Positions 8,551-15,746 of a stretch of 64,000 nucleotides of DNA are shown here, one piece after another. A program made the translations under genes and the position numbers. Under the pieces are notes generated by a model, which had not been told where the DNA came from, did no database searches, and saw nothing but the letters and a program-made list of their open reading frames with translations. The stretch is from NCBI RefSeq assembly GCF_002454115.1, contig NZ_DKIH01000011.1:69346-133345 (forward strand), given 5' to 3'. The first letter of the stretch is position 1. Every line of letters starts with the position of its first letter. This DNA comes from Sphingopyxis sp. UBA6723 (lineage in GTDB: Bacteria > Pseudomonadota > Alphaproteobacteria > Sphingomonadales > Sphingomonadaceae).

Positions 8551-8641
8551 CGTCATCCCGGACTTGATCCGGGATCCATGCGCCCTCTCAGCAGCGGGCG
8601 GCGTATGGCCTCATGGGCCCCGGATCAAGTCCGGGGTGACG
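8551..8641. repeat. Dispersed inverted repeat, family A (CCGGACTTGATCCGG core)
   Basis: Two oppositely oriented copies of a ~30-base unit (CGTCATCCCGGACTTGATCC at the left, its complement at the right), each itself a small hairpin, joined by a ~30-base linker. A second copy of this family lies at 45352-45423. Confidence 0.85.
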
Positions 8642-8690
8642 AAGAAACCAAGGGCAGCTCACCACCCCAACCCAGCCACGACCGCATCCC

Positions 8691-8722
8691 CAAAAGAAAA
8701 AGGGAGCGGTCGCCCGCTCCCT
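8691..8722 (-). terminator. Intrinsic terminator of the blaI-M56 operon
   Basis: On the minus strand AGGGAGCGG, loop GCGA, CCGCTCCCT forms a perfect 9-bp stem followed by TTTTCTTTT. It is 60 bases past the M56 stop codon. Confidence 0.88.
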
Positions 8723-8782
8723 TCCCCGCCCCTGCCGCCAGCCCCACCGGGGAGCAAAGGCTGGCGCCGAAGCTGCTCGGAC

Positions 8783-10456
8783 CTAGTGGTCCGATTTCTC
8801 GATATCGGCGATCGCCTTTTCCAGGTCGGCGGCGACCTTGGCGCGCATGTCGTCGGACAGGCCGCGGGCGCGTTCACCCTCGACAAAGGCTTCGCGCGCT
8901 TTTTTCAGAGCCGACAACCGCGCCGCCTTGCCTTCGGCGCTGTCGTTGCAGGCGAACAGATGGACGCGGGTGCGCTTGTTGCCATCGGTTTCGTCACGGT
9001 TGACGATCGGCGCCGCCTTTTTGCTGTCGCCGCATTTGCCGAGCACCATCGTCTGGCCATGCACCGACGACCAGGCGCCATTCGGCATCGGCGGCATGGG
9101 CGGCATGGGCGGCATCGGCGCCAGCACCGTCCGCATCCGTGCTTTGCGCTTCGCTTCCAGCTTGTCGGCGATCGCTTCGGCCTGCTGGCCGGTGACCCCC
9201 TGTTCCTTCAACGTTGCGAGCACATCGTCGCGCGACAGGCTGCCCGGCATGCGGACATCAATGCGGCGCAGCTTGTCCTTGCCGTCGGCGGGCGCGAACA
9301 TCACCGTCGGCGCCTTGCCCGCGTCGGCGTTGTCACGGCGGATGACGATGCGATGCACTTCGCGCTTCTTGCCTTCCTTGTCGGTGGCGACGTCCTCGCT
9401 ATGGTCGGTGAAGACCATGACGTTAGGCGCATCCGGGGCGGCGGGCGCATCGGCGGGCAGCGGCGCCTCGGGCGGCAGCGGCGGCGCGGGCGGTTCGGCC
9501 ATATCGACCGTCTGCGCGGTCGCCGTCTCTACCGCGGCCGGCACCAGCGTCGCGGTCGCCGCCAGCACCGCCAGCGTCGCCCCGCCGATCAGCAACCGGC
9601 CCGCCAGCCCGCGCTGTTTCGAAATATCCCTCCGCATCAACATCGTCAGCCTCTCCTGCAAATTATCATGAACCGCCATCGGCGCCGCGAGCGACAGGCG
9701 CGAACCGACCGCAGCCTTGGCGATCGCGGTCGCATAGCGCGCGGTGCGCTCGCCGCGACTATCCGCGTCGGCCATCATCAGTACGCGCGCGTCGCATGCC
9801 GCCTCCTGATCGAAGCGAAAGGCGCGGATTGCGCGCCAGGCAAACGGATTGAACCATTGCGACGCCAGCAGCACGAGCGCGGCGGCATTTGCCCACAAAT
9901 CGCCATGGCGATGGTGCGCCAGTTCGTGATCGACCGCCAGCGCACGCTCGTCGGCGGCATAGCGGGCAAAGAAGTCCTGCGGCACGGCGACGATGCGGTG
10001 CCACAGACCGAACGCGACCGGACCATCGACGGCATCGCTCATCACCAGCCGGATCGTCCCGATCGGCTCCAGCTCGACCGCTTCATCGAGAACCTCGGCG
10101 CGGAAGCGGCGATGCGACAGCAGCGCCATGGCAAGCACCGCGACCATGCCCATCGCCCATATGACAAAGACATAAGGCATGGCATCGGCAAACGACCATT
10201 CAGGCGTCGCCGGAACCGTCATCGGCGCGTCAACCGCGATCAGCATGAGTTCGCTCGCGCCGGAAACCGTCACCGGCTCCGCGAACGGCAGCGGTGGCAA
10301 CACCAGCCGCATTGCCGGGATCAGCCACAGGCTATACGCCAGCCGCGGCCCGAAATGGCGCGCGAAGGGTTTGCGGATCAGCAGCACCGCGAGGACGAGC
10401 AGCGCGGTGGTGAGCATCGTGTCGCCCCACACCTGCATCCAGGTCGCGGCGCTCAT
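8783..10456 (-). CDS. M56-family (BlaR1-like) membrane metallopeptidase
   Basis: 557 residues. Zinc-metallopeptidase motif HELAH at 177-181 on the cytoplasmic side, between membrane segments (about 14-27, 40-56, 93-113 before it and about 286-308 after it). In BlaR1/MecR1 such a domain cleaves or inactivates the paired BlaI repressor on receipt of an external signal. The C-terminal ~240 residues are not a penicillin-binding sensor: they are acidic/charged with a repeated Met-Pro-Pro stretch (about residues 440-455), so the signal is unknown. The ATG overlaps the blaI stop by 4 bases. No beta-lactamase gene is adjacent, so a cell-wall or envelope-stress role is as likely as drug resistance. 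Confidence 0.88.
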   Translation of the reverse strand: MSAATWMQVWGDTMLTTALLVLAVLLIRKPFARHFGPRLAYSLWLIPAMRLVLPPLPFAEPVTVSGASELMLIAVDAPMTVPATPEWSFADAMPYVFVIWAMGMVAVLAMALLSHRRFRAEVLDEAVELEPIGTIRLVMSDAVDGPVAFGLWHRIVAVPQDFFARYAADERALAVDHELAHHRHGDLWANAAALVLLASQWFNPFAWRAIRAFRFDQEAACDARVLMMADADSRGERTARYATAIAKAAVGSRLSLAAPMAVHDNLQERLTMLMRRDISKQRGLAGRLLIGGATLAVLAATATLVPAAVETATAQTVDMAEPPAPPLPPEAPLPADAPAAPDAPNVMVFTDHSEDVATDKEGKKREVHRIVIRRDNADAGKAPTVMFAPADGKDKLRRIDVRMPGSLSRDDVLATLKEQGVTGQQAEAIADKLEAKRKARMRTVLAPMPPMPPMPPMPNGAWSSVHGQTMVLGKCGDSKKAAPIVNRDETDGNKRTRVHLFACNDSAEGKAARLSALKKAREAFVEGERARGLSDDMRAKVAADLEKAIADIEKSDH

Positions 10457-10821
10457 GACTTGAGCTTCCGCAGCAGCGCTTCAATTTCGGCGATGTCGGT
10501 GTCGGTCAGCGCCTCGCGATCGGCAAGATGCGCGATCAGCGGGCTGACGCGGCCGCCGAACAGGCGGTCGACGAACCGCTGCGATTCCTCGCCGACGGCG
10601 TCGGCGCGTTCGATCGCGGGGCTGTACAGATAACGGCGACCGTCCGCCTCGGCGGTGACGGCGCCCTTTTGGACCAGCCGCGCCAGCAACGTCTTGACCG
10701 TCGCCTGTGTCCAGCCGTTGGCCTTGCCGATCCGGGTGGTGAGGTCGGCCGCGGTCTGCGGGGCATCGTCCCATAGGGCCGACAGCACCTGCATCTCCGA
10801 CTCGCTTGCTCTTTCTGCCAT
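10453..10821 (-). CDS. BlaI/MecI/CopY-family transcriptional repressor
   Basis: 122 residues, a winged-helix DNA-binding domain (ESEMQVLSALWDDAPQTAADL, WTQATVKTLLARLVQKGAV) and a C-terminal dimerisation helix bundle, the usual BlaI size. The start at 10821 (MAERASE) is chosen because GGGAGGGG lies 6 bases upstream; the frame opens 7 codons earlier but then the ribosome-binding site would be inside it. It pairs with the M56 protease by an ATGA overlap, and a palindromic operator lies 38 bp upstream, so the operon is probably autoregulated. Confidence 0.93.
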   Translation of the reverse strand: MAERASESEMQVLSALWDDAPQTAADLTTRIGKANGWTQATVKTLLARLVQKGAVTAEADGRRYLYSPAIERADAVGEESQRFVDRLFGGRVSPLIAHLADREALTDTDIAEIEALLRKLKS

Positions 10822-10858
10822 CAGAACCCCTCCCATTGGCACCGCTCAACTGCGATGC

Positions 10859-10874
10859 GACTACAAATGTAGTC
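10859..10874. promoter_or_regulatory. Probable BlaI operator
   Basis: GACTACAAATGTAGTC is a perfect dyad of 7-base half-sites GACTACA/TGTAGTC with a 2-base spacer. The core TACAnnTGTA is the known recognition sequence of BlaI/MecI proteins. It lies 38 bp before the blaI start, where it would cover or adjoin the promoter. Confidence 0.85.
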
Positions 10875-10920
10875 AACGGGCTGAATGGTCGATGAACGAA
10901 GCTGAACGGCAACACATTCC

Positions 10921-10998
10921 CGTCATCCCGGCGAAGGCCGGGATCACGCCAGTGCGTCAGGGCGCGAGGGTGAGATCCCGGCCTTCGCCGGGATGACG
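10921..10998. repeat. Dispersed inverted repeat, family B (CGTCATCCCGGCGAAGGCCG)
   Basis: Left arm CGTCATCCCGGCGAAGGCCG and right arm its complement, separated by a variable linker; a second copy is at 39882-39959 downstream of pyk. Each arm is itself palindromic (CCCGGCGAAGGCCGGG). Confidence 0.88.
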
Positions 10999-11324
10999 TC
11001 TTGTCGTGTCGGGATATTTGACAGTGCGCGATGCCGGTAAGGAATCGCTAACCACCGTCTCCCGCCGATATCCGTCGCCACGCCAATTTGGCACGGCAAT
11101 TGAATAGTATCAGATGTTCCCGAGTGTTCCGCTCAATTGGAGCGGTGGGGGGCATCGGTCTGGTCCCTGATGCCCCCTGCCCCCACCGGGAAATCCCCAC
11201 TTGCCCCCGACGCAGACGGGGGGCGGAGCGGTCGAAAGGCCCCGCCCCCCGGACGCTTCATTTTCTGATTTTTGAAACGGGCGGACCGTTGGACACGACC
11301 GAAAGCAGCCGCTCAATCCCGTCC

Positions 11325-11403
11325 CCGTTCGTATCGAGCGCAGTCGAGATACGCGTGGCTTGGCGTGAGCGCGGCGTGTCTCGACTTCGCTCGACACGAA
11401 CGG
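11325..11403. repeat. Dispersed inverted repeat, family C (TCGAGCGAAGTCGAGA)
   Basis: Arms CCGTTCGTATCGAGCGCAGT... and ...TCGCTCGACACGAACGG face each other across a ~24-base linker. Further copies at 29219-29299 and 44788-44866. The left arm here has one base change in the core (GCAGTCGAGA). Confidence 0.85.
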
Positions 11404-11439
11404 AAATAGAAGACGGTCGGCAATCCACCCCAAATCGGA

Positions 11440-11474
11440 CAAAAAGCCCGCCGGAACGTATATTCCGCCGGGCA
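11440..11474 (-). terminator. Intrinsic terminator of grxD
   Basis: On the minus strand, GCCCGGCGGAA and TTCCGGCGGGC pair with a single central mismatch around a short AT loop and are followed by TTTTTGTCC. It starts 20 bases after the grxD stop codon. Confidence 0.82.
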
Positions 11475-11493
11475 TTTGATCTCTAAACTCGGC

Positions 11494-11823
11494 TTACTCC
11501 GCCTTTGCAGGAATCCCGGTCATCAGCGTGTGAAGCTCGCCCGCTTCCCACATTTCCATCATGATATCGCTGCCGCCGACAAATTCGCCCTTAACATAGA
11601 GCTGGGGGATCGTCGGCCAGTCGGAAAATTCCTTGATGCCCTGGCGGATTTCCATGTCCTGCAGCACGTCGACGGTCTCATATTCGACGCCCAGCCGGTC
11701 GAGCATCGCGATCGCGCGCGAGGAAAAGCCGCATTGCGGGAACAGCGGCGTCCCCTTCATGAACAACAGCACGGGATTGTCGGCGACCAGCTTGGCGATG
11801 CGGTCATGCGTGGGTTCGGTCAT
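11494..11823 (-). CDS. grxD: Monothiol glutaredoxin, Grx4 type
   Basis: 109 residues with the monothiol active site CGFS at 31-34, the KGT block (FMKGTPLFPQ) and the glutathione-binding WPTIPQLYVKGEFVGGSDI. Proteins of this type carry a glutathione-ligated [2Fe-2S] cluster and deliver or sense iron-sulphur clusters, commonly in complex with BolA proteins. A BolA-family gene lies 45 bp upstream on the same strand, supporting this role. A strong terminator follows. Confidence 0.96.
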   Translation of the reverse strand: MTEPTHDRIAKLVADNPVLLFMKGTPLFPQCGFSSRAIAMLDRLGVEYETVDVLQDMEIRQGIKEFSDWPTIPQLYVKGEFVGGSDIMMEMWEAGELHTLMTGIPAKAE

Positions 11824-11868
11824 AATCGTCTCCGGTGGCGCTTTGCGCCAGAAATTTGATGCTGGCCC

Positions 11869-12102
11869 CTATGAAGGAACGGCGGTGGTCAATTGCAAGG
11901 CGTGAAGTTCGCCGCCCATGCGGCCGCCGAGCGCGGCATAGACCGCCTTGTGCTGCGCGACCCGCGTCATACCGCGAAAGGATTCGCTGATCACGTGCGC
12001 CGCATAATGGTCGTTATCGCCGGCCAGATCGGTAATCGCGACCTCGGCATCGGGAAAGGCCGCGGCGATCATCGCCCGCAAATCATCGGCGCGCATCCCC
12101 AT
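11869..12102 (-). CDS. BolA/IbaG-family protein
   Basis: 77 residues. The BolA fold is visible as an N-terminal helix (DDLRAMIAAAFPD), strands with DHYAAHVIS, and the signature helix FRGMTRVAQHKAVYAALGG carrying the conserved His that ligands the shared cluster in BolA-glutaredoxin complexes. It lies between the DUF1476 gene (4 bp apart) and grxD, so the three are almost certainly one operon. Short length fits the IbaG/YrbA subgroup. Confidence 0.93.
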   Translation of the reverse strand: MGMRADDLRAMIAAAFPDAEVAITDLAGDNDHYAAHVISESFRGMTRVAQHKAVYAALGGRMGGELHALQLTTAVPS

Positions 12103-12106
12103 CGGA

Positions 12107-12433
12107 TCAGCCCTGACTGTCCATGAACTGGCGCCGGGCCTCGACCGCCTTGTCGTTCAGCGCGGCGCGGATTTCGGCGTCGCTGATCTCCACATTTGCG
12201 GCGGTCAGATCGCCCGCCAGTTTGCGGATCACGTCCTCGTCGCCCGCTTCCTCGAAATCGGCTTGCACCACAGCCTTGGCATAAGCGTCGGTTTCTTCGG
12301 GGGTCAGTCCCATGCGCGCGGCGGCCCATTCGCCGACCAGCCGGTTGCGCCGCGCAGTGATACGGAACTGCACATCCTGATCACGGGCAAATTGCGCCTC
12401 GAAGGCGCGTTCACGATCGTCGAATCCGCTCAT
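12107..12433 (-). CDS. DUF1476 protein, F1-ATPase inhibitor subunit zeta homologue
   Basis: 108 residues matching the alphaproteobacterial DUF1476 family: start MSGFDDRERAFEAQFARDQ, then ARRNRLVGEWAAARMGL and a four-helix C-terminal part with FEEAGDEDVIRKLAGD. The Paracoccus member (zeta subunit) inserts its N-terminus into F1-ATPase to block ATP hydrolysis; whether this one inhibits is inference. It is first in the operon with bolA and grxD. Confidence 0.92.
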   Translation of the reverse strand: MSGFDDRERAFEAQFARDQDVQFRITARRNRLVGEWAAARMGLTPEETDAYAKAVVQADFEEAGDEDVIRKLAGDLTAANVEISDAEIRAALNDKAVEARRQFMDSQG

Positions 12434-12643
12434 ATTGTCCTCACGGGTTTGAAACTGTCGCCTTGCAGATAGGTGGCGCGTCCCATGGGTGCAAGCGACC
12501 TGTGCCGCTGATCACTTCCCTTTTATCCGCGAAGGGGTTAGGGTTCATGTCAAGGGAATGGGTCGTACCGCAGCAATGAAGACTGCGCCTTGCCGCAAAT
12601 GCGTCGGCAGGGCGCCTCTAGCCTTGTGTTTGGGGGATTGGTG

Positions 12644-15600
12644 ATGACCGTTCGACGTCCGTTTTGCCTGCCGGTACTGGCGGCGCTTGCTTTGGCGGCG
12701 CCGGGAGCCGCGCAGGCGCAAAGTACCGACCCGACGCTGCGCGACAGTTTTTCGATCGGCGATCAAGGCGGTTCGCTGTGCGCGGTGCAGGCGACCGTGC
12801 GCGACCGCGTGATCGACGGCATGTTCGACCGCGCCTGGGTGATCCTGTGCCGCGACGCCAGCCAGCCGGTCGGATATGTCCGGATGCTGCGGGCCAGCCC
12901 CGACAGCGCCCGCACCCGCATCGAACGCGGCCGCGCCGACACCATCACCTGCGCCACCGACGGAACTTGCACGGTCAGGGACAGCAGCGTCGTGTGGCAG
13001 ACGCGGATCGAGGCCGACGGGAATACGGCCTATACCGTCGAAGGCTTCGCTGCCTACAGCGACGCGCTGAACCTGGCGCTCGAATCGATTCGGCAGCGCA
13101 AGGTCGTCCCTGGTGTTATCAAGGTTGCCACCACATCGGTGGGGGCGAACGATGGTTTCGCCCGCACCCTGGCTGGCGCCATCGACGTCGACAAGGCCTT
13201 GGCCGAGGGATATCGCCGCAACCACAGCGGCGATTATGCCGAAGCCGCCGAATTTTTCGAAACCCTGTCGCGCCGTACCCTGAGCGATGAAGGCGCCGCC
13301 GACATCGATCCGACCGAATTCACCCTGAACCGCGCGCTGCAACGTTCCAACCTTGGCGAATTCGGCGAGGCCGAGCGGCTGTTCGCCGAAACCGAAGCGG
13401 TGCCGACCAGCGATCCCGTCCAGCTGCGCCTGCGCCGCAACTTTCGCGCCATCCATGCCCTCAATCAGCGCGATTACGACGGCGCAGCCGAATTGTTGCA
13501 GCAACCGATTACGCCGCTGACCAGTGCGGTCAGCGTCGAGGGCGCCAGCGTCACCCTGTCTCCGACGATCGTTGCCGGGGTCAACAGCGGCAGCACCGCC
13601 CGCGCGGTCCAGCAGAGTTCAGATCGCGAACGGCTGACTCCGCTCGAACGCGCGCAGATCATCGACGCGCAGGCGGTTCATCTGCTCGGCACCGTTGAGC
13701 GGCTGCGCGGCAATGGCGCCGCGGCCAAGACGGCGCAGCTCAAAGGCCTGTCCGACGCGCTCGCGGTGCGCGAAGGCCGCGTCACCTCGATCGTCCGCCT
13801 GCGCTCGCAGATGCTGGGCGAACTCGCGCTCGCCGAAGAGGCCTTGGGCGATGTCGCCGCCGCCGATGCGCGTTTTCTGGAATCGGTGAACGCGCTCGCG
13901 GTTGAATATCCCGAAACCAACGCGCTCGCCTCGGCCCGCGCGCGTTACGCCGCCTTCCTGACCCGTCAAGGCCAGGACGACAAGGCGCTGGCGATTTATC
14001 GCGATGTCGTCACCGCGCTCGCCGGGTCGCAGCGCTCGACCACCGGCATGGCGAACATGATGGCGCCCTATTACCGGCTGCTCGCCAGCCGCGCGGCAAC
14101 CGATCCGACCGCGATCGGCGATTTCTTCGTCGCCAGCCAGTTGCAAGTTCGCCCCGGTGTTGCAGACACGCAAGCCGTGCTCGCGCGCGAATTGTCGAGC
14201 GGCAGCGACGATGGCGCGCGGCTGTTCCGTCAGGCGACGACGCTGAACCGCGATATCGAGCGCGCCCGGATCGAGGATGCGCGGCTGGCGCAATTGCCGG
14301 TATCGCCCGAAATCAATGCGCTACGCGCCGATCTGAAGACCCAGCTCGACAATCTGTCGTTCCAACAGGCCGAAACGATCGTCGCGCTGGGCGCCTTTCC
14401 GCAATATCGCGTCGTCGCCCCGGGCAAGCTCGACCTGCCCGAACTGCAACAGGTGCTGCGCACGGGCGAAGCCTATCTGAAGATGCTGGTCGTCGGCGAT
14501 TCGGTCTATGCCATGCTGATCGAGCCGACCGGCGCCCAGCTCTGGAAATCGGACATCAGCGCCGCGGCGCTCGACACCGCGGTCGATACGATCCGCTCGA
14601 CGATCTCGATCGTCGAAAATGGCCGCCGCGTAACCTACCCCTTCGATGCCGCAACCGCGTATAAGCTGTATGGCCAGTTGTTCGCACCCGTCGCGGCCAA
14701 GCTGCCCACGGTGGCGCATCTGATCTTTGAACCCGATGGCGGCATGTTGCGGCTGCCGATAAACCTGTTGATTACCGCCGATACCGGGCTGGCCGCCTAT
14801 GAACAGCGGTTGATCGACCCCAACGCCGATCCGTTCGACATGCGCCAGGTGGCGTGGCTCGGGCGCACGACGCGCCCCAGCACCGCGGTCTCGACGCTCG
14901 CGTTCCGCAATGCACGGCAGGCGGCCCCGTCAAAGGCGGCCAACCAGTATTTCGGGCTCGGCCAGAATCTGCCGATCAATGGCACCACCCTGCCATCGCT
15001 CGGCACTCGCGGCGCGGCGGGCGGCGCCGTTGACAGCGATTGCCAATGGGACGTGTCGCAATGGGCGCGCCCGATCTCGGCCGACGAACTGGTGACGGCC
15101 AGCAACGCCATGGGCCGCGATGCCGCAACCCTGCTCACCGGCGGTGCTTTTACCGACACCGCGGTGAAAAGCCGTACCGACCTAAACGACTATCGCATCA
15201 TCCATTTCGCTACCCACGGCCTCGTCACCGCGCCGCGCCCCGCCTGCCCGGCGCGCCCGGCGCTGGTCACTTCGTTCGGGGGCGACGATTCGGACGGGCT
15301 GCTGACCTTCCAGGAAATCTTCGACCTCAAGCTTAACGCCGATCTGGTCATCCTGTCGGCGTGCGACACCGCGGGCGCCGCATCGGTCGCCGCAACGCGC
15401 GAAGCCGGGCTGTCTGGCGGCGGCAACGCGCTCGACGGGCTTGTGCGCAGCTTCATCGGCGCCGGTGGCCGTTCGGTAATCGCCAGCCACTGGCCGGCGC
15501 CCGACGATTTCGACGCGACCAAGCGTCTGATCGGCGGCCTGTTCGGTGCCAATCAAGGCACCAGCGTCGCCGATGCAATGTGGGGCACGCAGATGCGGCT

Positions 15601-15742
15601 GATGGACGACAAGCAGACGTCGCACCCCTATTATTGGGCAGGGTTCGCGATCATCGGCGACGGCGGTCAGCCACTCCTGCACGGAGGCAGCGCGACTGTT
15701 GCTGCGCCCATCGGGGAGGTAGCTGGCCGCGCCGCCCGCTGA
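12644..15742 (+). CDS. Secreted TPR-CHAT domain protein (putative caspase-like protease)
   Basis: 1032 residues. A signal peptide (about 1-26, ending GAAQAQ) sends it to the periplasm. The middle (about 180-480) holds TPR-like helix pairs. The C-terminal ~350 residues are a CHAT domain of the caspase clan: YRIIHFATHGL with the catalytic His858, ILSACDTAG with Cys907, then GLVRSFIGAGGRSVIASHWP. The start at 12644 has GGGGGATTGGTG before it; the frame opens 18 codons earlier with no signal-peptide logic. The stop is 4 bp before the CHASE2 cyclase, so both are co-transcribed. CHAT proteins are often found beside haemagglutinin-type exoproteins; cleaving the exoprotein downstream is a plausible but unproven role. 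Confidence 0.9.
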   Translation: MTVRRPFCLPVLAALALAAPGAAQAQSTDPTLRDSFSIGDQGGSLCAVQATVRDRVIDGMFDRAWVILCRDASQPVGYVRMLRASPDSARTRIERGRADTITCATDGTCTVRDSSVVWQTRIEADGNTAYTVEGFAAYSDALNLALESIRQRKVVPGVIKVATTSVGANDGFARTLAGAIDVDKALAEGYRRNHSGDYAEAAEFFETLSRRTLSDEGAADIDPTEFTLNRALQRSNLGEFGEAERLFAETEAVPTSDPVQLRLRRNFRAIHALNQRDYDGAAELLQQPITPLTSAVSVEGASVTLSPTIVAGVNSGSTARAVQQSSDRERLTPLERAQIIDAQAVHLLGTVERLRGNGAAAKTAQLKGLSDALAVREGRVTSIVRLRSQMLGELALAEEALGDVAAADARFLESVNALAVEYPETNALASARARYAAFLTRQGQDDKALAIYRDVVTALAGSQRSTTGMANMMAPYYRLLASRAATDPTAIGDFFVASQLQVRPGVADTQAVLARELSSGSDDGARLFRQATTLNRDIERARIEDARLAQLPVSPEINALRADLKTQLDNLSFQQAETIVALGAFPQYRVVAPGKLDLPELQQVLRTGEAYLKMLVVGDSVYAMLIEPTGAQLWKSDISAAALDTAVDTIRSTISIVENGRRVTYPFDAATAYKLYGQLFAPVAAKLPTVAHLIFEPDGGMLRLPINLLITADTGLAAYEQRLIDPNADPFDMRQVAWLGRTTRPSTAVSTLAFRNARQAAPSKAANQYFGLGQNLPINGTTLPSLGTRGAAGGAVDSDCQWDVSQWARPISADELVTASNAMGRDAATLLTGGAFTDTAVKSRTDLNDYRIIHFATHGLVTAPRPACPARPALVTSFGGDDSDGLLTFQEIFDLKLNADLVILSACDTAGAASVAATREAGLSGGGNALDGLVRSFIGAGGRSVIASHWPAPDDFDATKRLIGGLFGANQGTSVADAMWGTQMRLMDDKQTSHPYYWAGFAIIGDGGQPLLHGGSATVAAPIGEVAGRAAR

Positions 15743-15746
15743 GTCG

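Larger units (their letters stand above)
8445..8782. other. Intergenic region holding a two-armed repeat and a terminator
   Basis: No gene is supported. It contains the inverted repeat at 8551-8641 and, towards the M56 gene, the intrinsic terminator at 8691-8722. The promoter of the MBL operon should lie between 8445 and 8550; no clear -35/-10 pair was recognised. Confidence 0.6.
10875..11493. other. Intergenic region with two inverted repeats and a terminator
   Basis: About 620 bases without a supported gene. It holds a family B repeat (10921-10998), a family C repeat (11325-11403) and the grxD terminator (11440-11474). The remaining 11000-11320 shows nothing recognisable; short open frames on both strands have no ribosome-binding site. 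Confidence 0.6.

Noticed and set aside
8564..10633. A 689-codon plus-strand frame opposite the M56 peptidase
   Set aside because: Arg/His-rich antisense shadow of the M56 gene; it even begins inside a dispersed repeat.
10843..10915. Upstream extension of blaI to 10915 or 10842
   Set aside because: These starts place the GGGAGGGG ribosome-binding site inside the coding region; 10821 fits family length and spacing.
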